Shown: positions 24,001-38,000 of the stretch, piece after piece
Position numbering within the stretch: the stretch's first letter is position 1
Layout of the letters: each line of letters opens with the position of its first letter
Assembly: GCA_019096065.1 (NCBI GenBank)
Contig: JAGUCH010000008.1
Location: 6,143,001-6,207,000 of the forward strand
Direction of reading: 5' to 3'
Source of the DNA: Paracyclopina nana
Taxonomy: Eukaryota > Arthropoda > Copepoda > Cyclopoida > Cyclopettidae
Length of the DNA stretch: 64,000 nucleotides
Translations under genes and position numbers: made by a program
Notes under the pieces: generated by a model
Told to the model about the DNA's origin: nothing
Databases searched by the model: none
Seen by the model: only the letters and a program-made list of their open reading frames with translations

Positions 24001-26093
24001 GCTATTTGAGCGTATATATTTTAATGGTAAGCCATGTTCAGAGCTGCACAGAAGTGAGAGCAAAGAAATCTGAGGCAAATTTTGTTAAACTGAACTCAAC
24101 AAGGGATTGTTAACTTTGCCAATCATGATTGAGCGGGTAGCTTGATTTTTTGTGCAAATTGCCCCCACTGTGCGTCATCAATGCTTGATTGGAAAATGAG
24201 CTTCTGACTGGAGCAGCAAGTAGAACACATTCCTATCCACGCCCTTTACACGAAAAAAGTTATTGAGTTTCAAACAGTAACAAATCACTTCCCACCTCGG
24301 ATTTTTCCAGATGAGGATTTCCCACTCTTGTACGCTTTGTTAATTTGCAATTTGTATTCATTGACTTTTTAAGGCCGAAAAAACGCCGGCTACTAAACAA
24401 GCAGGGCAATTCACTTGACCGGGCTTCTGTGCGCAGAAAAATAATTCATCAGAGCAATCGACGCTGACAAAGCAATAAATCTGGACATGAAACCAGTACG
24501 CACAAATTTGTTTTTGATTCCAAAGTTTTCATTGGATGACAGATCTTAACATATCCTTACATGGCTCTAAAAAAGACGAAAAACATTGCATTTCGAATAA
24601 AAGCTAGTGTCAAGATTGTGCAGCTGTAATTTCAGAGCAAGTTACGACAAGTCACAAAAATTTCCCGAAATTTTTTGTTATGTCACAAACCAAGCAAAGA
24701 GCATTGAAGAAGATGCACACAATAAGAAGGCAAAGTAAAGCAAGCCTCTAATTATTTTTACCAAGAGTCTTTGACAACAAAAGTTCAAGAATCTCTTTAA
24801 AAGGATTTGGCTTGAAAATGACATTCAAATCTGAACTCTTGATCGTTAAGGTTTTTTTCAGCAAGCTTTTCCCCAGTGTGCCTAGTCACGTGACCCTCTG
24901 GTTGACCCCTACTTGACCCTTCCCATAAGGCAAAGAAAAGCGACAAGCAGATTCCCTGGAAATTGTTCATGCTTCAAAAAAACACTCTTATATGCATAAT
25001 TGTACGAAAAAGAGCAAGGTACTATTTAACATTGGCTCACGCAAAGATTTAACTTGCTGATAGCAATATCTCACCCTCAATCACTTCAGTGTGGTCCCAA
25101 TTTTTTTCTTATTGGAATGTTTCCCATAAGCTATGGAAGATTTTTCCAAAGAAATCTTAAAATCCTTAAGTTACTAAATTATGAATATTCAGATGCCTGC
25201 ATCATAATTGTGTCAGGCTCAATATATAAGCATTACTAAAAGGAATAAGTACAAAAAATATCAGCAAAATTATAACATGAAGCGTTGAATTTTACTAGTA
25301 AAAATGTAATCGAAGGCTCTAACAAGATTTAAGTTTTTTTCTGGAAAAAACACCTAAAGCTACTTTTTTGAATAAGTAGAGAGGGCATATAACGCGATTA
25401 TCACATGGCCGCATGATTTTGAAACACCCACACACCACTTTTGGTAACCGCAAGGCTGAGTTGCTTCGCAGTTCATCTAATGGCCAACTTGACCTTTTTT
25501 CAAGCTGCATTTGCAACATATATTTCTGCTTGCAAATAAAGGTACTTAAGTTAAAAAAGCCTGAGGTTCCTACTTATCTTAACTTACAATAAGTAAAGTT
25601 TCAGTTTTGTACAAGCGAGGGCTTCATGATCAGGCATAATGATGATCATCATAATTTTAGATTCAGCCCTGTGTATCAAGAAATGGACCAAGAAAAGCTA
25701 CATTTTCTTCGTCCATGGAATATAAACAAAATAATGCTTAGCAACTTTGCTGATGGTGTGTCACGCCATCCCACAAGACTTTCCCTCAATTGTCACACAG
25801 GGTCATTCAAAATTGAGTCTTCAGCAAAAAGGGCAATTTTCAGCAAGTGCAATACCCAAGAAAGGCTCTTTTTTCATCAACCCTTTCATAAAAGGGGATA
25901 TTTTTCAAAAATAGAAAGCTCTATTACAATAGTGGAATGCAAATGGAGGGACCCTGTAAATGTACTAAAGACAATGTTCGGATTCATAATGATAATAAGC
26001 AATGTTTTGCTATCATGACAAGCGCAAGAAGAAGGGGCCCCCCTTGGCAATCACTGATCACAGCAGTGAAAGGTTGGCCTTTGGTGAAGCAAG
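21032..26093. other. Gene-free stretch before the dynein gene
   Basis: About 5 kb without recognisable coding sequence. The longest frames (102 aa at 22788-23096, 130 aa at 25626-26018) show no domains. The last few hundred bases should include the dynein promoter and 5' UTR. I see no clear TATA box or motif that I would assign. Confidence 0.4.
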
Positions 26094-29000
26094 ATGGGGG
26101 AAAGCAGTGAGCCAAGGCTGGATTTCATCCAAGATTTCACCCTCAAAAGTCTGAGGCTGAAACCAGACAAATGGGCAAGAATGGTGGTCTCAGATGAGCA
26201 GAGGACTTTCATCATGAGCTTCATCGAGAGGCCATACCCGCAAGAACTGGTCATCAGCCAGAACTTTTCCGGCCACTTGGTGACACACACCGATTGGCCT
26301 TCCATACTGAAGAATAAGGGAGTATTTTTCGTCAAGAGAGAACCGGAGCCTTTGCCCAAGGAGCAATTCCTCAACTTTATGACATGTGGTGACATTCATC
26401 CGAATGCCCTCGATCACTTTTGTGCATGGGTAGAAGAAGTCATTGCGCCTATTTTGAAGCTCGAGAAGAACTTGCAGAAGTTTCCACACTGCATCGCTGA
26501 TGACATCAAGCGACAAGTGCATGAGCTGAGCACATCAGTGTACCAAATCAGAGGGTACATCAAGGGTAGGACACTCTTGCCATTCCCACAGGTAAACAAC
26601 ATTTTCATCATTGCTCATGCGGAATCCGGATTTGAACATGATTTCAGCAAGGAGCCCATAGGATTGAAGAGGAAGAGGCGATTGTGCGGGAGTCCAAAGG
26701 CGATGAGTGTGACATGACCCTGAAGAACAACATTGAAGCCATCATCATCAAATGGGCCTACCAAATTGATGAAGTCCTCAGCAAAGACTCGGCTGAAGAG
26801 CTCAACATTCCGGATCTGTTCCCTGGCCCGCTCACTGAAATCCACTTCTGGGAAGCCAAATACATGAATCTGGAATCTCTCTATGACCAAATCAAGGCAC
26901 CGACCACCAGAAAAATGGCCTCAATCCTCAAACTGACGGATAGCGCTTATTATCCAGTGTTCAGGTCCATGTTCAGGAATGTTGTGGCAGCTTTGAATGA
27001 AGCTCTGGACATTACACTCTTTTTGACCCCACTGGCCCAGCACTTCAAGGTGAATTAACTCCGGATGATCTGCCACTCTTTTGCTAGCTTATTGAGACAG
27101 AGGTATTTTTTAGACCCTGGAGGCCACAGAGTTTCCTGAGGTGGTGCCACAATTGAGGCCTTTGATGCACACCATCTGTCTGGTTTATTCCAACTCTACC
27201 TTCTACAACTCTCCAGCCAGAATTATAGTCCTAATGACTGAGACATGCAACCTTCTCATTGGCATGGGAAGAAAGTTTCTGGATCCCACCTCACTCTTCC
27301 AGGTCACCATAATAATAACGGCCTTTTTCCATTAGCAATAACAATCATAGCTTTTACTGCTATAGGTGGAGGTAGATGAGGCCCTGGAAAAAGTAATTTG
27401 TACTCTCAACATTTTCAACCAGTTCAGGAGTGCATTCAAGGAGTTCAAGGCCAAACTCAACAAATATTTTGATGCAGTTGACTACAGCCTGGTAGACAAC
27501 CAAAAGTATCTGCAATACATGGATGATGAGCTGAGAGATGTAGGAGCCAAAAAGAAGAAAAAGCAAAGAGAAAGCAAGCCCAAAACTTGGGAATTTCAAG
27601 AAGAGCTGATTTTCAAAAGATATGATTCCTTTGTTGACAGGCTCATCATTGTAAGGGAGTTTTTCAAAACAGCTGAGCAATTCTTGAAGCTTGAAAAGGT
27701 GGAGATTGGAGGCATCAGGGGGAAAGATTTGAGCTCCAGAATCTACCATGTCTATGAGGAATTCAAGGAGCAGTTTTCTGTCTTTTCTAATAAGAGCTAT
27801 GACTGCTTGGATCCTCAGGACTTCAGCTTCATTGCTGACTATGAGAAATTCAAGACTAAAACCTTTGAGCTTGATAGGAAACTAGGAGCTGTCTTGGGCA
27901 GATCCTTTGATGATTGCCTGGTATCAGAGTCAATATTTAAGCTTCTGCAAATCTTTGGCAGCCTCATTCAAAGGCCACTGATTGCTCAAGAGCTCAATGA
28001 CCGAATGCCCACATTGGTTGCAATGCTGGATCAGGAAATGGAAGAGGCTAAAATAATTTTCAACAAGCAAATGAATCGGATCAAGGAGCAAAAGAAGCCT
28101 ATTGTTGACAAGAACATGCCCTTCATGTGTGGCCAACTGAAATGGAGTCAAGAACTGAGAGCCAAGATGTCTTTCTCAGTCAGAAAATTCAGGGAGCTCA
28201 AGCATCCCATTTGCTACAAGTTGGCTGCTAGGGAAATGTTCAACAAGTTCAAGGAGATTAACAAGAATTTGAATGCCTATGATGAAGAAGTGTTTGAGGC
28301 TTGGAACATCAGCATAACACAGCAAGTCCACGATAGCCTCCAAAGGCATTTGATCTATCGAGATGAGGAAAATGGAGTGCTTAGGGTCAATTTCAGCAAT
28401 GACTTGAGCTCCCTTCTAAGAGAAGTGAGATGCTTGACCAAAGAGTTCCCCTTCAGGAAGTTTCCTGAAATAGCTGATGAGCTCTTCAAGAGGGAGGACA
28501 CTTTCAGGTCATACAAAGTCTCATTGGAGCTCACTGTGAGCAGCTACAACAAGCTGAAGACTGGCACTAGAGAAGTGGAATACAACTTGATCATCAATGA
28601 GCTCAATGAAATTGATGTTCAGCTTGAACGTGCAGAGCATGCACTCAACTGGAACTCTGAGAGCATCTGGAGCTACATTGAGAATCTCAGAGCATCCGTC
28701 TCCAGCCTGGCTGACAGAGTGTCCAAGGCGCAGCTTAATGTGGATACCATTACGAAGCAAATGCAAGTTTGGAGGGACAAGCCAATGTTCAAGCGAACAG
28801 AGACGGACAGCAAAGAGAACCTACTTGACCTTAAAGGCATGAGGGCCAGCAAGAACAAAAGGTACAATGAATTCAGGGCTGCAAGCAAGAAAATTGGAGA
28901 TTTGGTTGCTGAGTGTAAGGAATACTTCCATGCTCAAGATGAGTCTCCTGAATGGATGAATTACTTGGAATACGTGGATGAAATTGTTACCACCGGATTG

Positions 29001-32000
29001 CTGAGGGCAGTGGCATCCAGCATTGGCTACCTCATGGATGAAACTGACCCGTCCATAACGCATGGAGTGTTATTTGAGTCCAGGCTGGAACTGGAGGAGC
29101 CAGATGTAATCTTCAAGCCAGCTTTGGACAAAGCCATTGTGAACAATTTCTTTGACCAATGCAATGGCTTTTGCGATGACATACTGCACATGAGTGCACT
29201 GATCCCAAGAGTGGCCGGACACTTGACTAGAGAAGGAACAGACAACAATTACCTGGATGTGATAGCCAATCAGCGAGAAGTAAGAGCTCTCAAGGACCAA
29301 CTCATGGCCAGAATCAATGATGTCATGATCAGAGCAAATAAGCTGAAATCTACTCAGATGGAATACTCGTACTTGTGGACTGACAGCAGGGCAGAGTACA
29401 TGCACTACTTCTTAACTTATGGAAGACAGCTGACTCAAGATGAGGTGGAAGCTTTGGAAGAGGATGAGAAGGCGATCAAGAAGCAATACCCTTCACTACA
29501 CTTGTTCCAGGAGCAAATTGACTTCTATGAAAAGCTCCATGACACCTTGAAGGGCATTGAAAACACCAAAATCCTCCAGTCATGGTTCAAGGTGGACTTG
29601 AAGCCATTCAAAACCAGCCTATTGAACAATGTCAAAAGATGGAGTTATGCCTTCAAAAAGCACCTGATGGATCATGTGGTCAAGAGCCTTGGAGACTTGA
29701 ATGACTTCATTGAAAAAGCTGATGAAGGCCTTATGACCCAAGTACAAGAGAATGATTATGAAGGCCTGGTAAGAGTCATGGAATTTCTTCAGGTATACCT
29801 ATTACACATATTTAACAGGGCAAAAGATGCAAAGTTTTTTTCAGACTGTCAAAGAGAGGCAAGCTACAACTGACACCATGTTTGAGCCATTGGTAGAGAT
29901 CATTGAGCTTCTCAGGAATTATGGGGTAGCTATTCCAGAAGAAAGTCTTGTACAGCTCCAAGAGCTGCCTGAGAAATGGGCAAATACAAAGAGGTTGAGT
30001 GTTATTGCAATCCAGCAGGTTGCTCCTTTGCAAACCTTGGAGGTTACAAAGCTACGGAAGCGCATAGCTGACTTTGATGGGAAGCAAGCAGATTTCAGGA
30101 AAAGCTTTCTGACCATGAGATTCTTCAGTTTCAAATGTAGGAGACCCTATGAGTATCTGAGCAGTGCAAATGAAATCATATGGGCATCTGAAACAGAAAT
30201 GAGGAAGTTCCAGGTAATAAACACCCATGTGGGATACGTAGGATGATTTCAATAATATATTTGCCCAATAGGAATCAGCATCACTATTTGAAGTAACGGT
30301 ACCAGAGTTTAGACTACTTCAGCTCTGCAGAAAAGAAATCAAAATGCTCAAACAAGTTTGGGATTACATATTCTTGGTCAAAACTTCAATTGATGAATGG
30401 AAAACCACTCCTTGGAAAGATATTGATGTTGAAAACATGGACATGGAATGCAAAAAGTTTTCAAAAGATATTAGGGGTCTGGACAAAGAAATGAGGACAT
30501 GGGATGTCTTCAATGGTCTAGAAACAACAGTGAAAAATATGTTGACTTCCCTCAGGGCAGTTGGTGAGCTTCAAAATCCTGCAATCAGAGATCGCCATTG
30601 GAACCAGTTGGTAATGGCTACCAAAGTTAGTTTCATTATGAGTGAAGAAACTACTTTGGCTGATTTGCTTGATCTCAATTTGCACAACTTTGAGGATGAA
30701 GTCCACAACATTGTTGACAAGGCAATTAAGGAAATGGCCATGGAGAGGATGCTAAAAGAATTGGAAGTTATTTGGTCAGCCATGGAATTTCAGCATGAAA
30801 AGCATGCAAGGACTAATTTTTCATTGTTGAGAACTAGTGAAGAGTTGATAGAAACACTAGAAGAAAACCAAGTTCAGATCCAAAACATGATGACCTCCAA
30901 GTATATTTCTTTCTTTGTTGATGAAATATCGGCTTGGCAAAAGAGACTGTCCATAGTTGATCAAGTCATTTCATTGTGGTTTGATGTGCAAAGAACATGG
31001 TCCCATTTGGAGTCAATCTTCATTGGCTCAGAAGATATTCGTAAACAGCTCCCAATTGACTCTAAAAGATTTGATGACATTGACGAAGAGTTCAAGGCAT
31101 TGATGACTCAAATGGCCAATACTTCAAATGTTGTGAGGGCTACCAATGTTCCAGGATTAGCTGAAAAGCTTGAGGTGATTCAAGCCCAGCTCTCACTCTG
31201 TGAAAAAGCATTGGCAGAATACTTGGAGGCAAAGAGGCTAGCCTTTCCAAGATTCTATTTTGCTTCATCAAATGATTTGCTGGATATCTTATCTAATGGC
31301 AATCAACCAATCAAAGTGACAAAGCACTTGACCAAGTTATTTGACTCAATGGCAAAATTGAAACTCAGAGACACAGGTGCTGAAATAGAAACAAATGCCT
31401 ACTGTATGATTGCAAAAGATGGTGAAGAAGTGGACTTTAATGAGGACTGTGTCTGTGAAGGTCAAGTTGAAGTTTGGCTAAACCGGCTCATGTTCACAAT
31501 GAGAGAAACCATAAGGTAGAAGTAATTGATCTATTTTTCACAACTCATTATTAACATTTGAACCTTAGGCACAGCATGACAGAAGCCGTCAAAATGTATG
31601 AAGTGAAGGCCAGAGATCAATGGCTCTTTGATTATCCTGCTCAAGTAGCACTATGTGGCACTCAAATCTGGTGGACAAGTGAAGTAGGAGTATCTTTTGG
31701 AAGACTAGAAGAGGGCTATGAAAATGCTATCAAGGACTACTACAAGAAACAAATCTCCCAACTGAATAACCTCATTACTCTTCTGCTTGGGAACCTGACT
31801 GTTGGAGACAGGCAAAAGATCATGACAATTTGCACAATTGATGTGCATTCAAGAGATGTTGTAGGAAAACTAATTAACATCAAAATTGAGTCTGTATTAG
31901 CCTTCATGTGGCAATCTCAGCTAAGGCATAGATGGGATGATGAACAAGTTGATTGCTTTGCTAACATTTGCGATGCTGAGTTTAGATACTGGCATGAATA

Positions 32001-35000
32001 CTTGGGAAATACAGCCAGGCTTGTGATTACTCCCCTCACTGATAGATGCTACATAACTTTGACTCAATCTCTCCATTTGGTTATGGGTGGAGCCCCATCT
32101 GGCCCAGCAGGAACAGGGAAAACAGAGACAACTAAAGATCTTGGACGAGCAGTTGGAATGATGGTCTATGTCTTCAATTGCTCTGAACAAATGGACTACA
32201 AGTCTTGTGGCAATATTTACAAAGGCTTAGCTCAAACTGGAGCCTGGGGATGCTTTGATGAGTTCAACAGAATCACAGTTGAAGTTTTATCAGTGATTGC
32301 TGTACAAGTCAAGAGCATCCAGGATGCAATCAAAGAGAGCAAAAAGAAGTTTGATTTCATGGGAGAAGAAATCCCATTGAACCCAAGTGTGGGGATATTT
32401 ATTACAATGAACCCTGGTTATGCTGGCAGAGCTGAGCTGCCTGAAAATCTTAAGGCTCTATTTAGACCCTGTGCAATGGTTGTGCCAGATCTTGGGCTGA
32501 TTTGTGAAATCATGTTGGTAGCAGAGGGCTTCTTGGAGGCTCGAACTCTTTCAAGAAAATTTATCACTCTCTACACTCTTTGTAAGGAATTGTTGTCAAA
32601 GCAGGTGAGACCATAATTCCAGAAGGCTCACATACAGCACATTACTAAAACCTTTCAATTCTTTCAGGATCATTATGATTGGGGACTGAGAGCAATCAAA
32701 TCAGTGTTGGTGGTTGCAGGAGCACTCAAAAGAGGCGATCCAGATAGACCAGAAGACCAAGTTCTCATGAGAGCACTAAGAGACTTTAACTTGCCCAAAA
32801 TTGTCTCAGATGATAATCCAATCTTTTTGGGCTTGATAAGTGATCTATTTCCATCGCTTGATGTGCCACGAAAAAGAGAGCTTGAGTTTGAAAAGGCTGT
32901 AAAGCATGCAGCATGTGACTTGAAGCTTCAGCCTGAGGAAAGCTTTGTACTAAAAGTTGTTCAACTAGCTGAGCTCTTATATGTCAGGCACTCAGTTTTC
33001 ATAGGTAATGAATGAGCAGAGTAACAAAAAGATGCTATAATTTGATTTTGATTTCAGTCGGTAATGCTGGAACAGGAAAGACCCAAGTGTGGAAAACACT
33101 ATTCAGGACTTACCAAAACTTGAAGAAGAAGCCAGTTTTTTGTGACCTTAATCCCAAAGCAGTCACAAATGATGAACTGTATGGAATCATTAATCCTGCC
33201 ACACGAGAATGGAAAGATGGCCTTTTCTCAGTAATCATGAGAGAGCAAGCAAACATGACTAATGAAGGACCCAAATGGATTATTCTTGATGGTGACATAG
33301 ATCCAATGTGGATTGAGTCACTTAATACAGTCATGGATGACAACAAAATATTAACTCTTGCAAGCAATGAAAGAATTGCTCTAACTCCAGAAATGAGACT
33401 GATCTTTGAAATATCCAATTTGAGAACTGCAACACCAGCCACTGTATCTAGGGCTGGAATATTGTATATTAACCCAGGAGACCTTGGCTGGAATCCATAT
33501 GTGACAAGTTGGATTGAAACAAGGGAAGGTCAATCTGAAAAAGCTAATTTGACCATTTTATTTGACAAGTACATCCCAACTCTACATGAAATCATGAAGC
33601 ATCGATTCAAGAAAATAACCCCAATACCAGATATTACGCACACTGAGGTTCTCTGCAAGTTATTAGAGTGCCTTATTGCTCCACCACACATAACTCAAGA
33701 CAGTCCCAAAGAACTGTTTGAAATGGTATTTGTCTTTGCATGTGTATGGTCTTATGGCTCTGCTTTGTACCATGATGGAACAGTTGACCACAGAGGTGAA
33801 TTCTCAAAATGGTGGCTGAGCGAGTTCAAATCTGTCAAGTTTCCAACTGGAAATGTGTTTGACTTTTATGTGGATGGATATGCCCAAGAACTTGTTCCAT
33901 GGGGAAATATTGTTCCCAAATTTGAATTAGATCCAGATGTTCCCCTACAATCAATTTTGGTGCACACCTCAGGTATAAAATACAATAAAGAATTACAACT
34001 AGAGCTCGCCTTGACTGGTGCTTTTATGTAGAAACTGTAAGGGTCAAGTTCTTTCTGGACCTTCTTGTGGACACTAGACATCCAGTTATGTTTGTTGGAG
34101 GAGCTGGATGTGGCAAAACTGTATTAGTAACTGAAAAAGTTGGCCAACTGGATGATAACTACATGGTGACAAATGTGCCCTTCAACTACTACTACTCATC
34201 TGAGATGCTCCAAAAGATTTTGGAGAAGCCTCTAGAGAAAAAAGCAGGACGAAACTATGGTCCACCAGGAAATAAACAGCTAGTCTATTTCCTGGATGAT
34301 ATGAACATGCCAGAGGTGGATTCTTATGGAACAGTACAACCTCATACATTGATTCGACAACACTTGGATTACCATCACTGGTATGATCGTAACAAGCTGT
34401 CATTGAAGGAGATCCACAACTGCCAGTATATAGCTTGCATGAACCCAACAGCAGGAAGCTTTACAATTAACCCTAGACTTCAAAGGCACTTTGCTACCTT
34501 TGCAGTCAGCTTTCCCAGTCAAGATTCGCTGTTCACAATTTACAATGCCATCTTGTCAGATCACTTGGAATCATCAACAAACAAGTTTCCTTTCCTTGTC
34601 AGGAAGATGTGCGGAAATGTAGTTCAGGCAACTCTCCAGCTTCACCTGAAAGTGTCTCAAATATTCATGCCCACTGCAGTCAAATTTCACTACATTTTCA
34701 ATTTGAGAGACCTTTCAAATGTATTCCAAGGGCTTCTTTTTGCCACAAATGACTGCATCACATCTCCAGTTGAGATTGTCAGACTCTGGTGTCATGAAAC
34801 TCACAGAGTCTATTTGGATAAGTTGGCTGACAACAAAGACATTGAAAACTTTGAGAAGCTACAGAAGGACATTCTTAAGAAAAGTTATGATGACATTCCC
34901 GAAGCTGAAGTTTTGAAAAGGCCACTAATATTTTGTCATTTTGCCAAGTAAGTTTAACTATACCAAGGAGATGAATTCAGTACAAGTTTATTTTTAGGGG

Positions 35001-38000
35001 CATTGGAGAGCCAAAGTATATGCCAGTTCAATCATGGGCCAACTTGAACAAAATATTAACTGATGCTCTGACAAGCTACAATGAATTGAATGCAGCTATG
35101 GATTTGGTTTTGTTTGAGGATGCTATGAGTCACATTTGCAAGATCAACAGAATTCTAGAGTCTCCAAGAGGCAATGCTTTGCTTGTTGGAGTTGGAGGAA
35201 GTGGAAAGCAAAGTTTGTCCAGACTTGCAGCTTACATCTCCTCAATGGAAGTATTCCAGGCAAGCCCCCTTTAAAATATTATTCAAAGCTCCACTTAATA
35301 AGACTTCTTCAATAGGTTACATTAAGGAAAGGCTATGGCATTCCTGATTTGAAGCAAGATTTGGCCAATCTTTACCAAAAAGCAGGATTGAAAAACTTAG
35401 GAACAGTGTTCCTTATGACTGATGCACAAGTTGCAGATGAAAGATTCTTGGTTCTCATCAACAATTTGCTAGCCTCTGGAGAAATTCCAGACCTGTTTGT
35501 TGATGATGAAGTTGAAAACATAGTCACCATGGTCAGAAATGAAGTGAAGGGAGCAGGATTGCAAGACACCAAAGAAAACTGCTGGAGATTTTTCATAGAC
35601 AGAGTCAGGCGACAGCTCAAGGTTATTTTGTGTTTTTCACCAGTGGGCAGCACATTGAGAGTTCGAGGAAGGAAGTTTCCAGCTTTGATCAACTGCACAT
35701 GCATTGATTGGTTCCATGAAGTAAGTTTCTATCAGAACTAACTGACAATACAATGATAACACTTAATTTGATAGTGGCCTCAAGAAGCCTTGATATCTGT
35801 GGCCATGAGATTCCTAAAGGAATTGAATGTAGTTCCAGACCAAATCAAAACATCGGTTGCACAATTTATGGCCTATGTTCATGGATCAGTGAATGAAATA
35901 TCAAAGGTAATCTATTCTAAAGCAAACTTCAGAGCTTTGACTTATATAGTTTAAATTAATAGGCCTACTTACAAAATGATAGAAGGCATAATTACACAAC
36001 CCCCAAGTCTTATTTGGAGTTAATAAATCTGTATGTCAAGATATTGTCACAGAAGCATGAGGAACTAGAGGGAAAAATGAGTAGGCTAGAGAATGGCTTG
36101 GACAAACTAAGAGTTACAGCTGCGCAAGTCAGCGAATTGAAAGCTCAACTAGCTGAGCAAGAAATTGAGTTGACCAAGAAGAATGAAGAGGCTGACAAAC
36201 TGATTGAAATTGTTGGAATTGAAACAGAAAAGGTCTCAAGGGAGAAAGTACTTGCAGATGAAGAAGAACTGAAGGTCAACAAGATCAACATTGAAGTGGC
36301 AGCCAAGCAAAAAGATTGTGAGGCTGACCTGAAGAAAGCTGAGCCTGCATTAACAGCTGCTCAGCAAGCTTTGAATACTTTGAACAAGGCAAATCTAACA
36401 GAATTAAAATCTTTTGGATCACCTCCTCCTGCTGTCATCAATGTTACAGCTGCTGTCATGGTTCTGCTGTCACAAAATGGAAAGATTCCAAAAGACCGAT
36501 CTTGGCTTAGAGCCAAGACAATGATGTCTAAGGTGGATCCCTTCCTGGAAAGTTTAATCAACTATGACAAGGAGCATATTCATCCAAACATCATCACAGC
36601 CTTGGAGCCTTACTTAAAAGATAGAGAGTTCAACCCTGAGTTCATTCAGTCAAAGTCAGCAGCTGCTGCCGGTTTGTGCTCATGGGTTATCAATATTGTT
36701 AAGTTTTTTGAGGTATACTGCGATGTTGAGCCTAAAAGAAGAGCCTTGGAGGAGGCAAATGCTGAGCTTATCTTTGCTAAAGAGAAGTTGCAAGCTGTCA
36801 AGGAAAAAGTGCTAGATTTGGAAGCCACTCTGCAAAAACTCACAGATGACTACCAAAAGGCCATTGATGAAAAAATGAGATGTCAAAAAGAGGCTGATGA
36901 CACCGCTAAAACAATTCAACTTGCAAACAGGCTAGTTGGTGGTTTAGCCTCAGAGAAGATAAGATGGAGTGATTCAGTTATGCGCTTCAGGGAGCAGGCT
37001 AAAATGCTCCCTGGTGATGTTTTGCTTGTTGCATCATTCATTTCGTATCTTGGGTGTTTCACAAAGCAATACAGAGTGGAATTGTTTGAGAGGAAATGGC
37101 TGCCTCACTTGAAGAAGCTTGCAAAACCAATCCCATTGTCCCTAGGATATGTAGGAGCAAATGTGCTTTCTCTGCTCACTGATGATGCATTGATTGCTCA
37201 GTGGAATAATGAAGGTCTCCCATCCGATACAATGTCAACTGAAAATGCAACAATTTTGACAAACTCTGTCAAATGGCCATTAATCATTGACCCCCAACTT
37301 CAAGGCATTAAGTGGATAAAGAATCGCTACCACAAGGAGCTTGTTGTTATTCGGTTGGGTGAAAAGAACTACTTGGATACCATTGAACAGTAAGTTGGTG
37401 TTCTCATTACCTCGAGTGCTTTCAACAAATTGTTATTTTACTAGGTGCGTAAGTAAGGGAAGAAAGCTGCTAATAGAAAACTTGGATGAAGATATTGAGC
37501 CGGTTTTGGACCCATTGCTGGGTAGGACCCTCATTAAGAAGGGAAAGGCTATCAAAATTGGCGACAAGGAGATTGAGTACAGCAAGCAATTCATTCTATT
37601 TCTGCATACCAAAATGGCCAATCCTCACTACAAGCCAGAATTGCAGGCTCAAACAACACTGATCAACTTTACAGTTACAAGACAAGGCTTGGAAGATCAG
37701 CTTTTGGCAGAAGTAGTCAAGGAAGACAGGCCTGATCTTGAGGAGCAAAAAGCTGAGTTGACAAGACAACAGAATGAATACAAGATTTTGCTAAAGAGCC
37801 TTGAAGATGATCTTTTGCTAAGATTGTCATCAGCTGGGGATAATATCTTAAGTGATAGCGCTCTGGTTGAGAATTTAGAATTTACAAAGAAGACAGCTGG
37901 TGACATTGAAATCAAGGTCTCTGAAGCAAAGAAAACTTCATTTGAAATTGACAAGGCAAGAGAGTTTTACCGACCTGCTGCTGCAAGGGCTTCAGTTTTG

